64,000 nt of DNA from JAEKNW01 sp963677815 (GCA_963677815.1 OY782499.1:2356001-2420000); one strand, 5' to 3'. Counted from the stretch's first letter, positions 33,983 through 44,461 are shown. Made by a program: numbers and translations. Notes: a model not told the origin generated them from the letters alone.

Positions 33983-36900
33983 TTAAAAGTTAATACTATG
34001 AAATAACATTATCTCATGAGAATTATCACCACTTGGTCTATACTTATATGTATAAGACATCTTAGTTTTGAAATTAATATTAGTCCTTATCTGAAAATCT
34101 TGGTCATAGATAATTTTTGTTTTTCTATTCAAGTCTGTTATCTCCTGGAAGAATCCTTCATAGTTGAAATACAATCTCTTATAGATAGGTCTTCCGAAAT
34201 TAATTGTTAGATTATTCAATAATATAGATGAAGAGAACTGAGCTAATTCTGAATCTGATACATCTTGACTTTGATTTGTAGTTAATTCAGGATTGGAATC
34301 ATTTATAACATAGTTATTTACCATATTCTTAACAAAACCAGGTTTAATATAAAAGTAATCTAAAGCAAGTCTTCTTCTAAAAAATGTTTCAACTGGTCTT
34401 AAGAAACTATTAATAAAAGTATTATCTACATTAGAGCCTAGCATTAGAATAGTTTCATTTTGCAGGGCATTTTGATCTTCTTGTTCTACATCAAAGGAGC
34501 TATCTGATTTCCTTAATCTATTAATTGCCTGGGCTTGAGTTTTATCATCTGGATTATCACTAGCTAAGGTCAAAACTAAATCATCAATACCCAGCTGATT
34601 ACTTTGCCCATTAGAAACTTGTAAAGTAACTGTTGAGCCATCTTGAACTTTTTTAATAAAAGTACCATTGATAGAAAAATCGATTTCGTTTATCAGAATT
34701 TCTACTAAATTAACTTCAAAATCTGTATCTAGGAAAGTTATAGTACCCTCTTCAGCCACAAATCTAGCATCAGGAACAGACCATTCATTATTCTTGTATT
34801 CTAAATTAAGATAACTATTTGGTGTCACAGAAATATCAGTAGGATAAGTAACATATTTCATATTTTCTCCTACCACTAGTCTAGATTCTAAGATAAAAGG
34901 AAGAGGATTAGAAGTCTTTTTTTCCTCTTCAGCTTTCTTTTCTTTTTTAGAGAATGTACTTTGTGAAGCTGAGGTGATTATTGATAAAAGGTTCTCAGTA
35001 TTAGGAGGATAGATGATTGAAGCATTAGAAACATTTACTTCTACATCTATCTTCATGTCATCAAAAGGACCTTTTATCGTAGCAAAATCGCTAGTTAAAC
35101 CTGATATTTTAATCAAAGCAGACTCATTAGCTGGCATATATTGAGGGATATGAGCAAGTATTCCTTTTTGCGAAGTATATAACTTAAACTGCCCTAATAT
35201 AAGGTTTCCAATGAAGAAGTTATCATTATCTTCAGAAATTTCATTAGCCAATGTTAGAAATCCATCTCCCAATTTTAGCTTAAATCTATCTAGTTCTAAT
35301 TGATTTTCTTTGAATTCAGCTGTAATATCTATATCTTCAATTACTTCTGTTTGTCCAACAATCTTGAGAAAAGAATCTTGAGTATTAATATAACCCTCGT
35401 GGACTTGAAGTCCTTCTTCATTTACTCCAACTATCAATTCACTTGCTAGATTAAATTCTCCAGTTTCCAATAATTCAGGAGATAATTTATTCAATATATT
35501 ATAAATGTCGGCATCCAATTTTACATATAATCTTTCTTCGGAAGGAATGAATTCATTTTTAAAGAGATCATAGGAGAAATCACCAATAACATTAACATCA
35601 GCATAATTATGAGAATTAAGATATAAATTATCTACATGGATTTTTTGAGGTAGATAGAGAAGATTAAAATAGACATCATTTAAAGTGAAATCCTCTATCT
35701 GAAAGTCTGAACCAACCCCCTTTAATCTAATTCTATATTTTTCTTCATCTCGGGAATCGTATCTAAAAGTTAGGTCTCCATTTACGAAACCTTCTAATGG
35801 AATAATATTCTGATAATCTTTAAAATCAATTTCATTAATAAGAGCATCTATATTCGCTTGAATTCCATCCCCAGTTTCTACTGAACCTGAAGCTGAGATT
35901 AATATTTGTCTTTCATTATATACCAAAATTTCATTTATTACTATACTTTCAGGAATACCTTTAAATGAGCTTTTCAATCCATATCCAGAAAAACCTGCAA
36001 CTTCTATACCTGTTATATTGATATCACCTTTCACTAGTTCATTCGTCCAGAAATAATCAATATTTAGAGTAACAAAGCCATTTGGATATTTCTTAGTCAA
36101 ATCATGTGGTAAAAAGCTTTTAATCTCTTGGAGAGATAATTGATTAAGTTCAAGTTTCAAGGCTCTACTTGGATTAAGAAGGTCCCTCCCCTTGATAATA
36201 ATATCATTATTGATTCGAACATCAGCATTTAGTTCATCGAATTTATTAATATCAATCTTTGCCAATATTTCCAAGGGGCTATTATATATTTTACCTTGAA
36301 TTGTATTATTACTTATATCTAGTTCATTTTTATTCAAATCCCATTTGACATCTGTGTTTAGCGGTATATAGATATTATCATTCATTGCAGTAATATCAAT
36401 ATCCACCCCTGCTTCTAACATCATATTATCTTTTAATATAGAGATTTTACCATTGAGAAGTGGGTTTAGCTTAGCTAGTTCTTCATCTTTAAGGGTTGTA
36501 TAGGAAGAATGAGCCTGAAAATCTAGGAATGAAATCTCAGCCTGAGAATCAGTTAAGGCCAAATCTGTTTCAACTTTCATTTTTAGATTTTCATTTTCTA
36601 AATTACCAGTTAGCATGTCTTTATCAAGAGATATTAGACCAGATACTGGGGGTAAAAGAGCTTCATTATAACCAATCGTGAAATCCGAAACAGCAAGTCT
36701 AAAATAAGAATCACCTTCAATGATAATGCCTTTAGTTAGTAAATCACCCTGAAGAGTGATATTACTATCTTCTTTATTCTTAATCTTTAAATCTGCTGTA
36801 ATAAAGTTCTGATGTAAAACACCATGCCCTTTAATAACATTCTGATCAAGTTCTGTATTTAATAGATATAATTCTAATTGGTCTTGATAATCTAAAGTTG

Positions 36901-38062
36901 CATCAATATTTGTTAAAGCAAGAGAGTTAAAATCTAAAGAATCAGACTTCACTTTTCCTCTGATTAACAAGTCAGAAGCAAAACCACTTACATCTACTTT
37001 AGCATTAACAATACCCTTCATAAAATTGTATGTTTTTCCAATTTGATAATTAATTATATCAGCTCTGGCTTCAATCTCTAGTTTATCAAATAAATTTATT
37101 AGATTTCCTTGAACAAGTACGGGTATATTCATAAAGCTACTTGTAGTAGGCTTGATATACAAATCTTTACTATCTCCGATAATGATTAAATCACCTAAAG
37201 CAAGCTCCATATCAAAGAGATTAGCCCTAGCTTCTTGGCTTTTTAAATCTAAAGCCATATACAAACCTTGGGGGCTATCAAAATCAAGTTTAGCTCTACC
37301 CTGTAAATCTAATTCAATATCTTCTGCAACCGGCACATATAAAGAGTCAGGATTATAACCAGATAAATCTAGTGATATTGACTTTAATCCAGAATCTGCA
37401 AACTCTAGAGCTAAATCAAAATTCCTATCTCTGTTATCTAACATTCTCGCTTGAAGAGTTTCAGCTCGCTTATTATCAAAAGTAATATTTGCTTGAGAAA
37501 AATTATCCCTAATTCCAAAATACTCATGATATACAACTTCAGCTTCTAGTTCAGCTTCTTCTATGTTCACCTTTCTTACATAATGTCTTATATCAAAAGG
37601 ATTTGATTTATCTGAGTCGTCTTTTTCTTCTTCTTTAAGATTAGTAGTTTCTTCATTGTTATCAAGAAACTTTTGTGTGTATTTAATTATTGGTTTTTCT
37701 ATATAGAGAGAATCTACAACTTCTATAAGCCAATTAGACCGAGAAAATAAGGAAGAATAATTAAGATCAAGATTAAGTTTTGCTGTATCAAGATAATAAT
37801 ATAAATCAGATTTTGATTCAACTTTTAAATTATCAAAGTAGATACCTTGAGAATTAATATCAATCTTAGACATGGTAATTTCAGTATCAACTAAAGCAGA
37901 CAGCCTGTTTTCTAGTAGATATTTTGCAATATCATTCCTTTTCCAAGTAAGGATTAGAATAATAGTTAGAAAAATTAAGAGTATAATGCTTATAACATAT
38001 CTCTTCTTTAGTCTTTTTCTTACTTTTGGCATCTTTTTTAGTAGAACTTTACCCTTGCTCAT
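33983..38062 (-). CDS. tamB: TamB-like translocation/assembly module protein
   Basis: A 1359-residue AsmA/TamB family protein: a basic N-terminus, one transmembrane segment (VISIILLIFLTIILILTW), then long stretches of beta-rich repeats and a C-terminal DUF490-type domain (about the last 350 residues, with NETILMLGSNVDNTFINSFL and the end FKTKMSYTYKYRPSGDNSHE). Family members span the periplasm and take part in outer-membrane protein assembly or phospholipid transport. No TamA-like barrel gene adjoins it. It overlaps the lolD stop by four bases, tying it to lipoprotein export in one operon. Confidence 0.85.
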   Translation of the reverse strand: MSKGKVLLKKMPKVRKRLKKRYVISIILLIFLTIILILTWKRNDIAKYLLENRLSALVDTEITMSKIDINSQGIYFDNLKVESKSDLYYYLDTAKLNLDLNYSSLFSRSNWLIEVVDSLYIEKPIIKYTQKFLDNNEETTNLKEEEKDDSDKSNPFDIRHYVRKVNIEEAELEAEVVYHEYFGIRDNFSQANITFDNKRAETLQARMLDNRDRNFDLALEFADSGLKSISLDLSGYNPDSLYVPVAEDIELDLQGRAKLDFDSPQGLYMALDLKSQEARANLFDMELALGDLIIIGDSKDLYIKPTTSSFMNIPVLVQGNLINLFDKLEIEARADIINYQIGKTYNFMKGIVNAKVDVSGFASDLLIRGKVKSDSLDFNSLALTNIDATLDYQDQLELYLLNTELDQNVIKGHGVLHQNFITADLKIKNKEDSNITLQGDLLTKGIIIEGDSYFRLAVSDFTIGYNEALLPPVSGLISLDKDMLTGNLENENLKMKVETDLALTDSQAEISFLDFQAHSSYTTLKDEELAKLNPLLNGKISILKDNMMLEAGVDIDITAMNDNIYIPLNTDVKWDLNKNELDISNNTIQGKIYNSPLEILAKIDINKFDELNADVRINNDIIIKGRDLLNPSRALKLELNQLSLQEIKSFLPHDLTKKYPNGFVTLNIDYFWTNELVKGDINITGIEVAGFSGYGLKSSFKGIPESIVINEILVYNERQILISASGSVETGDGIQANIDALINEIDFKDYQNIIPLEGFVNGDLTFRYDSRDEEKYRIRLKGVGSDFQIEDFTLNDVYFNLLYLPQKIHVDNLYLNSHNYADVNVIGDFSYDLFKNEFIPSEERLYVKLDADIYNILNKLSPELLETGEFNLASELIVGVNEEGLQVHEGYINTQDSFLKIVGQTEVIEDIDITAEFKENQLELDRFKLKLGDGFLTLANEISEDNDNFFIGNLILGQFKLYTSQKGILAHIPQYMPANESALIKISGLTSDFATIKGPFDDMKIDVEVNVSNASIIYPPNTENLLSIITSASQSTFSKKEKKAEEEKKTSNPLPFILESRLVVGENMKYVTYPTDISVTPNSYLNLEYKNNEWSVPDARFVAEEGTITFLDTDFEVNLVEILINEIDFSINGTFIKKVQDGSTVTLQVSNGQSNQLGIDDLVLTLASDNPDDKTQAQAINRLRKSDSSFDVEQEDQNALQNETILMLGSNVDNTFINSFLRPVETFFRRRLALDYFYIKPGFVKNMVNNYVINDSNPELTTNQSQDVSDSELAQFSSSILLNNLTINFGRPIYKRLYFNYEGFFQEITDLNRKTKIIYDQDFQIRTNINFKTKMSYTYKYRPSGDNSHEIMLFHSINF

Positions 38063-38724
38063 AGTTCGGTTAATTTACCCTCTTTTATGGTATAATGCCT
38101 ATCTGTTTCAGAAACTAAGCTTAAGTCATGAGTAACAAATATTACAGTCAATCCATCTTTGTTTAAATCTCTTAGAATTTTCATAACAATCTTAGTAGTT
38201 TCATTATCAAGATTACCTGAAGGTTCGTCAGCTAGAAGGATTTTAGGTTTTGTAACTATAGCCCTAGCTATTGCAATTCTTTGTTCTTCCCCACCACTCA
38301 ATTGTCGAGGTAAATGATTCATTCTTTCTTGCAAACCTAGTGCTTCTATATATTCTTGTGCTTTTTTATAAGCTTCTTTTTTCTTCATCCCTTGTACTAA
38401 AAGTGGTATAGCAACATTTTCTAAAGCAGTGAAGTCCTCTAACAAATAATGGAATTGAAAAATAAAGCCAATATTCTTATTTCTAAAAGACTCCATATGT
38501 GAAATTTGATTATGAATAGTGCCATCCAAAATTATCTGACCTGAATCTGGACTATCCAAGAGGCCTATCATGTGAAGAAGAGTACTTTTACCACAACCTG
38601 AAGCACCTGTAATAGCAACAAATTCGCCTTTTTGTACAGATAAGTCTATTTCATTTAAAACTCTAAGTTTATGATTAGCATCTGAATAACTCTTACTAAT
38701 CTTATTTAATTTTATAATTTCCAT
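38059..38724 (-). CDS. lolD: Lipoprotein-releasing system ATP-binding protein
   Basis: ABC ATPase, 221 residues, MacB/LolD type: Walker A ITGASGCGKSTLLHMIGLLD, Q-loop IGFIFQFHYLLEDFTALENV, signature LSGGEEQRIAIARAI, Walker B ILLADEPSGNLD and H-loop VIFVTHD. Paired with the FtsX-like permease one base upstream, it drives release of lipoproteins from the inner membrane. Confidence 0.92.
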   Translation of the reverse strand: MEIIKLNKISKSYSDANHKLRVLNEIDLSVQKGEFVAITGASGCGKSTLLHMIGLLDSPDSGQIILDGTIHNQISHMESFRNKNIGFIFQFHYLLEDFTALENVAIPLLVQGMKKKEAYKKAQEYIEALGLQERMNHLPRQLSGGEEQRIAIARAIVTKPKILLADEPSGNLDNETTKIVMKILRDLNKDGLTVIFVTHDLSLVSETDRHYTIKEGKLTEL

Positions 38725-38725
38725 T

Positions 38726-39955
38726 TTATCTTCTTAATATATTGATGATTTGTAGTTTATTTATTGATCTTAAAGAAATTAAGATAGTTAAAGATATAAT
38801 TAGCAGACTTGTTCCATAGATTAAAAACATGGATGCAAAGGAAGGACTAATCATTATCTTATCGATAAAATAAACATCTGCTTTTAAAGAGAAATAATCT
38901 TGATGAGTTAAGATATAGGCTAAGAGATAACCTAATCCCAAACCCATAAAAATACCTATATGAGTCAAAAGTAATGAGAAGATATAGTAAAGTAATTTTA
39001 CTTGCTTTCTAGTGAGTCCTAAAGTCATTAAAATCCCAATTTCTTCTATCTTTTCATTTATGATTGAACTAATTGTAGAAATTACATTAAAACCAGCTAC
39101 TATGACTATAATACACAAGATTAGAAAAATCATTATTTTCTGCAGAGTCAAAGCTGAAAAGATTGCAGAATCATAAGATAAAATATCCTGAGCATACATT
39201 ATTGGTAATTCAGCTCTAAATTCAAGATTCAGTTTATTAGCTATTTCTCGACTTTTCTCTGAAGTCCTCTTTGACAGAATAAGTGAGTAACTAACTTGAC
39301 CTAACTTTTTTTCACTTAAACTTGCTAACTTCTTACTTGATAAGATTCCCCTAGCAACATCAACTTCGTATAAACCTGTTTTATAAATATCTTTAACAAG
39401 GAACTTTTCACTCTTTTTTACTAAACCAAAAATTGAATATCTTATAGAAGATGGTAGAACAAGCTGAATACTGTCCCCAATTTTTACATCAAGTTCTTTG
39501 GCTAAGTAGTGACCTAAGATAATATCATTATCTTGCACATCAAAAGTGTCTCTTCTAGCAAATGAATATACAGATTCATTGTAGGATTTATTTTCATGAT
39601 GATAACCTTGCAAATAAGCAGGTTTATTAATCCCTTTGTTGTTTATCATCACCGATACTTTTCTATCAGGAGTATAGGCTAAAACATCTTCTCTATAACC
39701 ATCCAAAATTTCTTTAAGTTTTGCTTCCTGCTGTGAAGTTAATTCACTTTGATTACTTATAATTGAAATATCTGGTTGGGAGACCTTAAAAGCTTTACTT
39801 AAACTATCTTCATAGCTCTCAAAAAGAATCATTGATAGAGTTAAGGCACTAACAGCTATTATGATACCCAGTATCATAAAAACTGAGTTTTTCCCCCAAG
39901 ATGATTTGTTTAATCTCTTTAGACTAGACCAATATAAGGGAATTAATCTCTTCAC
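38726..39955 (-). CDS. LolC/LolE-like ABC transporter permease
   Basis: A 409-residue FtsX/MacB-type permease. One N-terminal transmembrane segment (NSVFMILGIIIAVSALTLSMILF), a MacB-like periplasmic domain, and three C-terminal segments with the FtsX signature STISSIINEKIEEIGILMTLGLTRKQV. It probably forms LolCDE-type complexes with the adjacent LolD. Only one permease gene is present, so a homodimer (LolF-like) is likely. It abuts the RodZ-like gene upstream. Confidence 0.9.
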   Translation of the reverse strand: MKRLIPLYWSSLKRLNKSSWGKNSVFMILGIIIAVSALTLSMILFESYEDSLSKAFKVSQPDISIISNQSELTSQQEAKLKEILDGYREDVLAYTPDRKVSVMINNKGINKPAYLQGYHHENKSYNESVYSFARRDTFDVQDNDIILGHYLAKELDVKIGDSIQLVLPSSIRYSIFGLVKKSEKFLVKDIYKTGLYEVDVARGILSSKKLASLSEKKLGQVSYSLILSKRTSEKSREIANKLNLEFRAELPIMYAQDILSYDSAIFSALTLQKIMIFLILCIIVIVAGFNVISTISSIINEKIEEIGILMTLGLTRKQVKLLYYIFSLLLTHIGIFMGLGLGYLLAYILTHQDYFSLKADVYFIDKIMISPSFASMFLIYGTSLLIISLTILISLRSINKLQIINILRR

Positions 39956-40437
39956 TAATTTCCTCTTTCTGAAGGAGGTGGTAATTCAATTATTATCCTT
40001 TCAGCTTCTGGTTCAGCTTCTGCTTCTTTAATTTCGCTATGAGCTTTAAAGATAGTGAACTCATTATTTTTAAACATATCAACAACATATCCTATTAGGA
40101 AAATAGTTACTGTTATTATGATTATGGCATAAATTAAATTATAGGATATCAAGAATTTATGTTCTTGTTTATATTCAAGAGATTTGAAATTATTTACCTT
40201 ATATTCGGGGTATTTACTTTCGATTATTGAAATTATCTTTGCTTGATTTATATTTAATTTTCTAACAATAGTATAAGCATAACTCTTGACAACTCCAAAG
40301 CCACCTAAATCCTCTATTCGATCTTCTTCTAATAATTCTAAGTACTCTTTTTTAATTAAAGTTATTTCTGCTAATTCATCTATAGATAGATTCCTCTCAT
40401 CCCTTATACTTTTAATATATTGTCCAATACTATCCAT
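39955..40437 (-). CDS. RodZ-like HTH transmembrane protein
   Basis: A 160-residue protein with an N-terminal HTH_25 domain (IGQYIKSIRDERNLSIDELAEIT... through EEDRIEDLGGFGVVKSYAYTIVRKL), a transmembrane helix at about 105-125 (LIYAIIIITVTIFLIGYVV) and a short acidic, proline-ended tail. It lacks the large extracellular DUF4115 domain of full RodZ, so it is a truncated family member. RodZ links MreB to the membrane in cell shape. Neighbours are dapF upstream and lolC/E downstream, with one-base overlaps on both sides. Confidence 0.8.
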   Translation of the reverse strand: MDSIGQYIKSIRDERNLSIDELAEITLIKKEYLELLEEDRIEDLGGFGVVKSYAYTIVRKLNINQAKIISIIESKYPEYKVNNFKSLEYKQEHKFLISYNLIYAIIIITVTIFLIGYVVDMFKNNEFTIFKAHSEIKEAEAEPEAERIIIELPPPSERGN

Positions 40438-41228
40438 TATTCACTCCAATAAAAGTTTCCTGTGCAAACTTGTCTGACTTCACCTTTTAAAATTACCTTA
40501 TTTTTCTGATATGAAACTCTTAAGTCTCCTCCATCTAATCCAATTACTACATTTTTATCAACTAATTTTTGTAGGTAAGAATCCCAAAATAGAGCAGTAG
40601 CCCCACTCCCACATGCATAAGTTAAACCTGAACCTCTTTCATATACTATTGCTTTGATTTTCTTTTTAGAAATAATATCAACTAGTTCGACATTTATTCC
40701 ATCTGGGAAATCTGATGAATTTTGCAATTCTTTTGCAGCTTGTAGAAACTCTTGGCGACTCATACCTAATTCTTGATTATTTACTACTAAATGTTTATTG
40801 CCAATATCAACTATATGACCCGACAAGCTTGATGATTTATATACACCTTTTATGATGGGACAGCCCATATCAACTTTGACAATTGATTTATTTATATCAA
40901 CTGTTGCTTGTTTAATACCACTTAAAGTGTTAATCTTAATACTCTCATTTCCAGATTCTTTAGCTAGAAGATAAGCTATTGATCTTAAGGCATTTCCACA
41001 CATATTAGCCTCTGAACCATCACTATTAAAAATTCTCATGAAACAATCTGCTTCTTGGTCTTGATTATAGACTACTAAGCCATCTGAGCCTATTCCGAAT
41101 CTTATATCAGAGACTGATTTACTTAAATCATTTAAGTTGATGTTATTATACTTGCCAGCTCTATTATCAAGATATATATAATTATTACCTTGAGCAGTAA
41201 CTTTTGTAAATTCAATAATTTTATTCAT
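40437..41228 (-). CDS. dapF: Diaminopimelate epimerase
   Basis: PLP-independent epimerase, 263 residues, interconverting LL- and meso-diaminopimelate. Two catalytic cysteines are seen, in ANMCGNALRSIAYLL and in YACGSGATAL; VTAQGNNYIYLD opens the protein and GIGSDGLVVY follows. With dapB upstream it serves lysine and peptidoglycan synthesis. The ATG overlaps the end of dapB by eight bases. Confidence 0.95.
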   Translation of the reverse strand: MNKIIEFTKVTAQGNNYIYLDNRAGKYNNINLNDLSKSVSDIRFGIGSDGLVVYNQDQEADCFMRIFNSDGSEANMCGNALRSIAYLLAKESGNESIKINTLSGIKQATVDINKSIVKVDMGCPIIKGVYKSSSLSGHIVDIGNKHLVVNNQELGMSRQEFLQAAKELQNSSDFPDGINVELVDIISKKKIKAIVYERGSGLTYACGSGATALFWDSYLQKLVDKNVVIGLDGGDLRVSYQKNKVILKGEVRQVCTGNFYWSE

Positions 41229-41934
41229 CTAAGGCAAATATCTCCCTAAAATAGTCGCTGAAATTATAAAAACCCTTCTTTCCATTAATCCACGCAAGTG
41301 ACTTAACAGCCCCTGATACAAAAGCTGCTCTATCTCTAGCTAAATGTTTTAGTTCTATAAAATCATAATCACCGTCGAAACCAACCAAATGAGTGCCTGG
41401 TTTTCTCCCAGCTCTGATTGCTTCAAAATCAAAATCATCTCTTAAGTCAGAATATTCCTTTCTTATTAGTGATGTTATATATTTTGCTGTACCAGAAGGT
41501 TTATCTTTCTTCTCATTATGATGTTCTTCATAAGCATAAATATCATAATCAGGAATTTTATCCATCATTTTTGCTAAGTAGGAAATAGTTTGAAAGTAAA
41601 TGTTCATACCGATTGAGAAGTTTGCTCCATAAATGATTCCAACATTATATTTCTCAGCTATAGCTGCTACTTGTTCGAGTTGCTCATACCAACCTGAAGT
41701 ACCAATAACAATATTTACACCACATTTAGCTAAGGCTTCCACCCTGGAAACTAAAGCTTGAGGTTGAGTAAATTCGAGTGCAAGCTCTGCTCCATTAAGA
41801 TTTTCAAGACAAATTTCTTTATTATATTCAGCTTGCTTAGGATCAATTATGCAAGCTAACTCATGACCGCTTTTTTCACATAAAGAGTGGAGTAATTTCC
41901 CCATTTTTCCGTACCCAATAATAGCTATTTTCAT
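41221..41934 (-). CDS. dapB: 4-hydroxy-tetrahydrodipicolinate reductase
   Basis: NAD(P)H-dependent reductase, 237 residues. Rossmann start IAIIGYGKMGKLLHSLC; VIGTSGWYEQ; YGANFSIGMNI; and the catalytic segment YAYEEHHNEKKDKPSGTA with the His-His and Lys of the family. A frame from 41982 adds 16 residues, but the ATG at 41934, preceded by AAAGAGGTATAATA and giving the family N-terminus, is chosen. First gene of the dapB-dapF-rodZ-lol-tamB-amylase series. Confidence 0.95.
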   Translation of the reverse strand: MKIAIIGYGKMGKLLHSLCEKSGHELACIIDPKQAEYNKEICLENLNGAELALEFTQPQALVSRVEALAKCGVNIVIGTSGWYEQLEQVAAIAEKYNVGIIYGANFSIGMNIYFQTISYLAKMMDKIPDYDIYAYEEHHNEKKDKPSGTAKYITSLIRKEYSDLRDDFDFEAIRAGRKPGTHLVGFDGDYDFIELKHLARDRAAFVSGAVKSLAWINGKKGFYNFSDYFREIFALDE

Positions 41935-41953
41935 TATTATACCTCTTTTATTC

Positions 41954-41982
41954 ATATTAAAATACGTAATAAAATTTGTCAA
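41954..41982 (-). promoter_or_regulatory. Sigma70 promoter of dapB and downstream genes
   Basis: Minus strand: TTGACA (41982-41977), a 17-bp spacer and TAATAT (41959-41954), 19 bp ahead of the dapB start codon at 41934. Confidence 0.75.
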
Positions 41983-42062
41983 TTAGATATTTTATATTTA
42001 ACTCAAGTAGTGAAGTATAATATTCAAACTCAAGCTACCCCACTAAATTATCAACAAAACAA

Positions 42063-42091
42063 TTGACATATTCCTTGTAAGTTTTTTAATT
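42063..42091 (+). promoter_or_regulatory. Putative promoter of the DUF1015 gene
   Basis: TTGACA (42063-42068), a 17-bp spacer and TTAATT (42086-42091); the -10 is weak. RBS AAGGAG precedes the ATG. Confidence 0.5.
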
Positions 42092-42128
42092 GAAATAAAT
42101 ACAAAAAATTATTATTTAAGGAGTTAAA

Positions 42129-43376
42129 ATGCCTGTATTTAGACCTTTTAAAGCAGTTAGACCTGTGCCTGAAAAAGCTAAAGATATTGCTTCTTTACCT
42201 TATGATGTAATGGATTCTGAGGAAGCTCGTTTAGAAGTTAAAAAGAACCCTCTTTCTTTTATTCATGTTGAAAAAGCTGAAGTTGACCTTCCTGAAGCTA
42301 CCAACCTCTACAGTGATGAAGTTTATAACAAAGCCAAAGAAAATCTTTATAACTATATTAAAAATGGTGACATGATTCAAGATGAAAAACCAGCTTTCTA
42401 CGTTTATCGTCAAATCATGGATGGTAGAACTCAAACTGGTTTAGTTGGTTGTGCTGCAACTGAAGATTACATGAATGATATTATTAAAAAACACGAACTT
42501 ACTCGTGCAGCTAAAGAAGCTGATAGAATCAAACATGTTGATACTTGTGATGCTCACTCTTCTCCTGTTTTCTTTACTTACAGAAACAGAAAAGACATCA
42601 ATGAAGTTGTTAACAAGACTGTGACTACTAAGCCAGAATATGATTTCGTTGCTGATGATGGCATCTCTCATACTTTATGGGTAATCTCAGATGATAATGA
42701 CATCGCTGTTATCTCTAAAGCTTTCGCTGATATGGATTATCTCTATGTCGCTGATGGTCATCACAGAACTGCTTCTGCTGCTAAAGTTGGTTTATTAAGA
42801 AAAGAAGCTAATCCAAATCATACAGGTCAAGAAGAATATAATTTCTTTATGACTGTTATCTTCCCTGATAATGATTTATATATCATGGACTATAATCGTG
42901 TAGTTAAAGACTTAAATAATCATTCTCAAGAAGAATTCTTTGCTCTTGTTCAAGAAAAATTTGACCTCGAAGCTTTTGACGGTCAAGGCCCTTGCCACCC
43001 TCAAGCAAGACATGACTTTGGTATGTATATTGATGGTAAATGGTACAAACTTACTGCTAAAGCTGGAACATTTGATGAAAATAGTCCAACTAAGTCTCTT
43101 GATGTATCTATCTTACAAGAAAACCTTCTTCACCCAATCTTAAACATTGGTGATCCTAGAACTGATGAAAGAATTGATTTTATCGGTGGTATCAGAGGCT
43201 TAGGTGAATTAGAAAAAAGAGTTAACTCAGGTAGAGAAGTTGTTGCTTTCGCTATGTTCCCAACCTCAATCGAAGAACTAATGAACATTGCTGATGCTGG
43301 AGAAATTATGCCTCCTAAATCTACTTGGTTCGAACCAAAACTTAGATCTGGTTTATTTATTCATTTATTGAAATAA
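42129..43376 (+). CDS. DUF1015 family protein
   Basis: A 415-residue member of the DUF1015 family, found in many anaerobes and often near serine-synthesis genes. Family blocks: FRPFKAVRPVPEKAKDIASLPYDVMDSEEAR at the start, PAFYVYRQIM, RIKHVDTCDAHSSPVFFTYR, YVADGHHRTASA (the most conserved motif) and MFPTSIEELMNIADAGEIMPPKSTWFEPKLRSGL at the end. The function is not established; the DGHHR motif suggests a nucleotide or phosphate site. C-rich codon choice (ctc, atc) suggests high expression. Followed by a terminator. Confidence 0.92.
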   Translation: MPVFRPFKAVRPVPEKAKDIASLPYDVMDSEEARLEVKKNPLSFIHVEKAEVDLPEATNLYSDEVYNKAKENLYNYIKNGDMIQDEKPAFYVYRQIMDGRTQTGLVGCAATEDYMNDIIKKHELTRAAKEADRIKHVDTCDAHSSPVFFTYRNRKDINEVVNKTVTTKPEYDFVADDGISHTLWVISDDNDIAVISKAFADMDYLYVADGHHRTASAAKVGLLRKEANPNHTGQEEYNFFMTVIFPDNDLYIMDYNRVVKDLNNHSQEEFFALVQEKFDLEAFDGQGPCHPQARHDFGMYIDGKWYKLTAKAGTFDENSPTKSLDVSILQENLLHPILNIGDPRTDERIDFIGGIRGLGELEKRVNSGREVVAFAMFPTSIEELMNIADAGEIMPPKSTWFEPKLRSGLFIHLLK

Positions 43377-43400
43377 TAATAAAGAAATATAAAATTATTA

Positions 43401-43429
43401 GAGTGTTAGTATTTACTGACACTCTTTTT
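43401..43429 (+). terminator. Terminator after the DUF1015 gene
   Basis: Stem GAGTGTTAGTA/TACTGACACTC (one G:T pair) and five T, 24 bp after the stop. Confidence 0.85.
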
Positions 43430-43474
43430 CTGTTTTTCTTGAACAATGATTTCATTATATAAGGAATTAATATA

Positions 43475-44461
43475 GTGACTAACCCCAAAAACACCTTTGC
43501 CAATAAGACATATAAAGAGATTAAACTAATTAGAATTTCTACTATCGGAAACTTAACTTTTGGCTTAATCGGAATTGCCTTTGCTATTATTACCCATTCA
43601 AGATCTATCCTTTTTGATGGTCTATATTCCTTTGTTTTAAGCCTCTTTACCTTAATTTCAGCTAAAGTAGTAAGACTTGTTACCAAAGGTCAAACTGTTC
43701 AATACCAATTTGGATATGGAGCTTATGAACCTCTCTTGATAATAGTAAAATCGATTTTCCTTTTTGCTTTGTATCTCACTCTAGGTTATGAAGCTTTGAA
43801 ATATCTCTTTACAGGTGGCTATAATGTTAGTACATCTTACGCCTTAATCTATTCCCTATTTTCCACTATAGCCTGTTTCTTTATTTGGCTAATTCTTAGA
43901 AAATCTGCTCGTAAGAACATCTCCCCTGTGCTTAAAGCTGAATCTTATGGTTGGTTCCTTGATACTATCCTCAGTGGAGCAGTTTTATTAGCTTTTGTAG
44001 TTATCAATATCTTGAATAAAATAGGTGCTTATACTATTGCAAACTTTATTGACCCTTTCATTACTTTATGTTTAGTAATTCTCATGCTCCCAGCCCTCTA
44101 CAAAATGTTCTTAACTAATTTTAGAGATCTTGTATCAGCTGCACCTCCTCTTGAAATGCAAGAAGAACTTAGGGCTATCATGGATACATTTCAGAACAAA
44201 TATGATTTTACTAACATAGAAAACTTTTCTGAGAAAAGGGGAAGAAGTCTCTATCTTATCTCTCATGTCTATCTTGACCATGATATTCCGATGAAAACTC
44301 TTGATAAGATAAGAAAGGAAATGGTTAAAGAAATAAAAAAATGGTGGCTTTACTCTGACATAGATATTTTATTCACTCTTAATCCTGCTTGGATTAAGAT
44401 GTCTAATATAGACTCTGAGCTAGACTTTAATCCAAAAACGGAACCTAACAAGCAGGACTAA
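43475..44461 (+). CDS. Cation diffusion facilitator (CDF) family transporter
   Basis: A 328-residue CDF-type metal exporter. About six membrane segments run from FGLIGIAFAIITHSRSILFDGLYSFVLSLFTLISA, where the HSRSILFDG-YS motif replaces the common SxALLADAxHS, to ILMLPALYKMF. A cytoplasmic domain of about 100 residues ends it. The metal (Fe, Zn, Mn, Cd) is not readable. The start is GTG at 43475 with RBS AAGGAATTAATA. Confidence 0.82.
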   Translation: MTNPKNTFANKTYKEIKLIRISTIGNLTFGLIGIAFAIITHSRSILFDGLYSFVLSLFTLISAKVVRLVTKGQTVQYQFGYGAYEPLLIIVKSIFLFALYLTLGYEALKYLFTGGYNVSTSYALIYSLFSTIACFFIWLILRKSARKNISPVLKAESYGWFLDTILSGAVLLAFVVINILNKIGAYTIANFIDPFITLCLVILMLPALYKMFLTNFRDLVSAAPPLEMQEELRAIMDTFQNKYDFTNIENFSEKRGRSLYLISHVYLDHDIPMKTLDKIRKEMVKEIKKWWLYSDIDILFTLNPAWIKMSNIDSELDFNPKTEPNKQD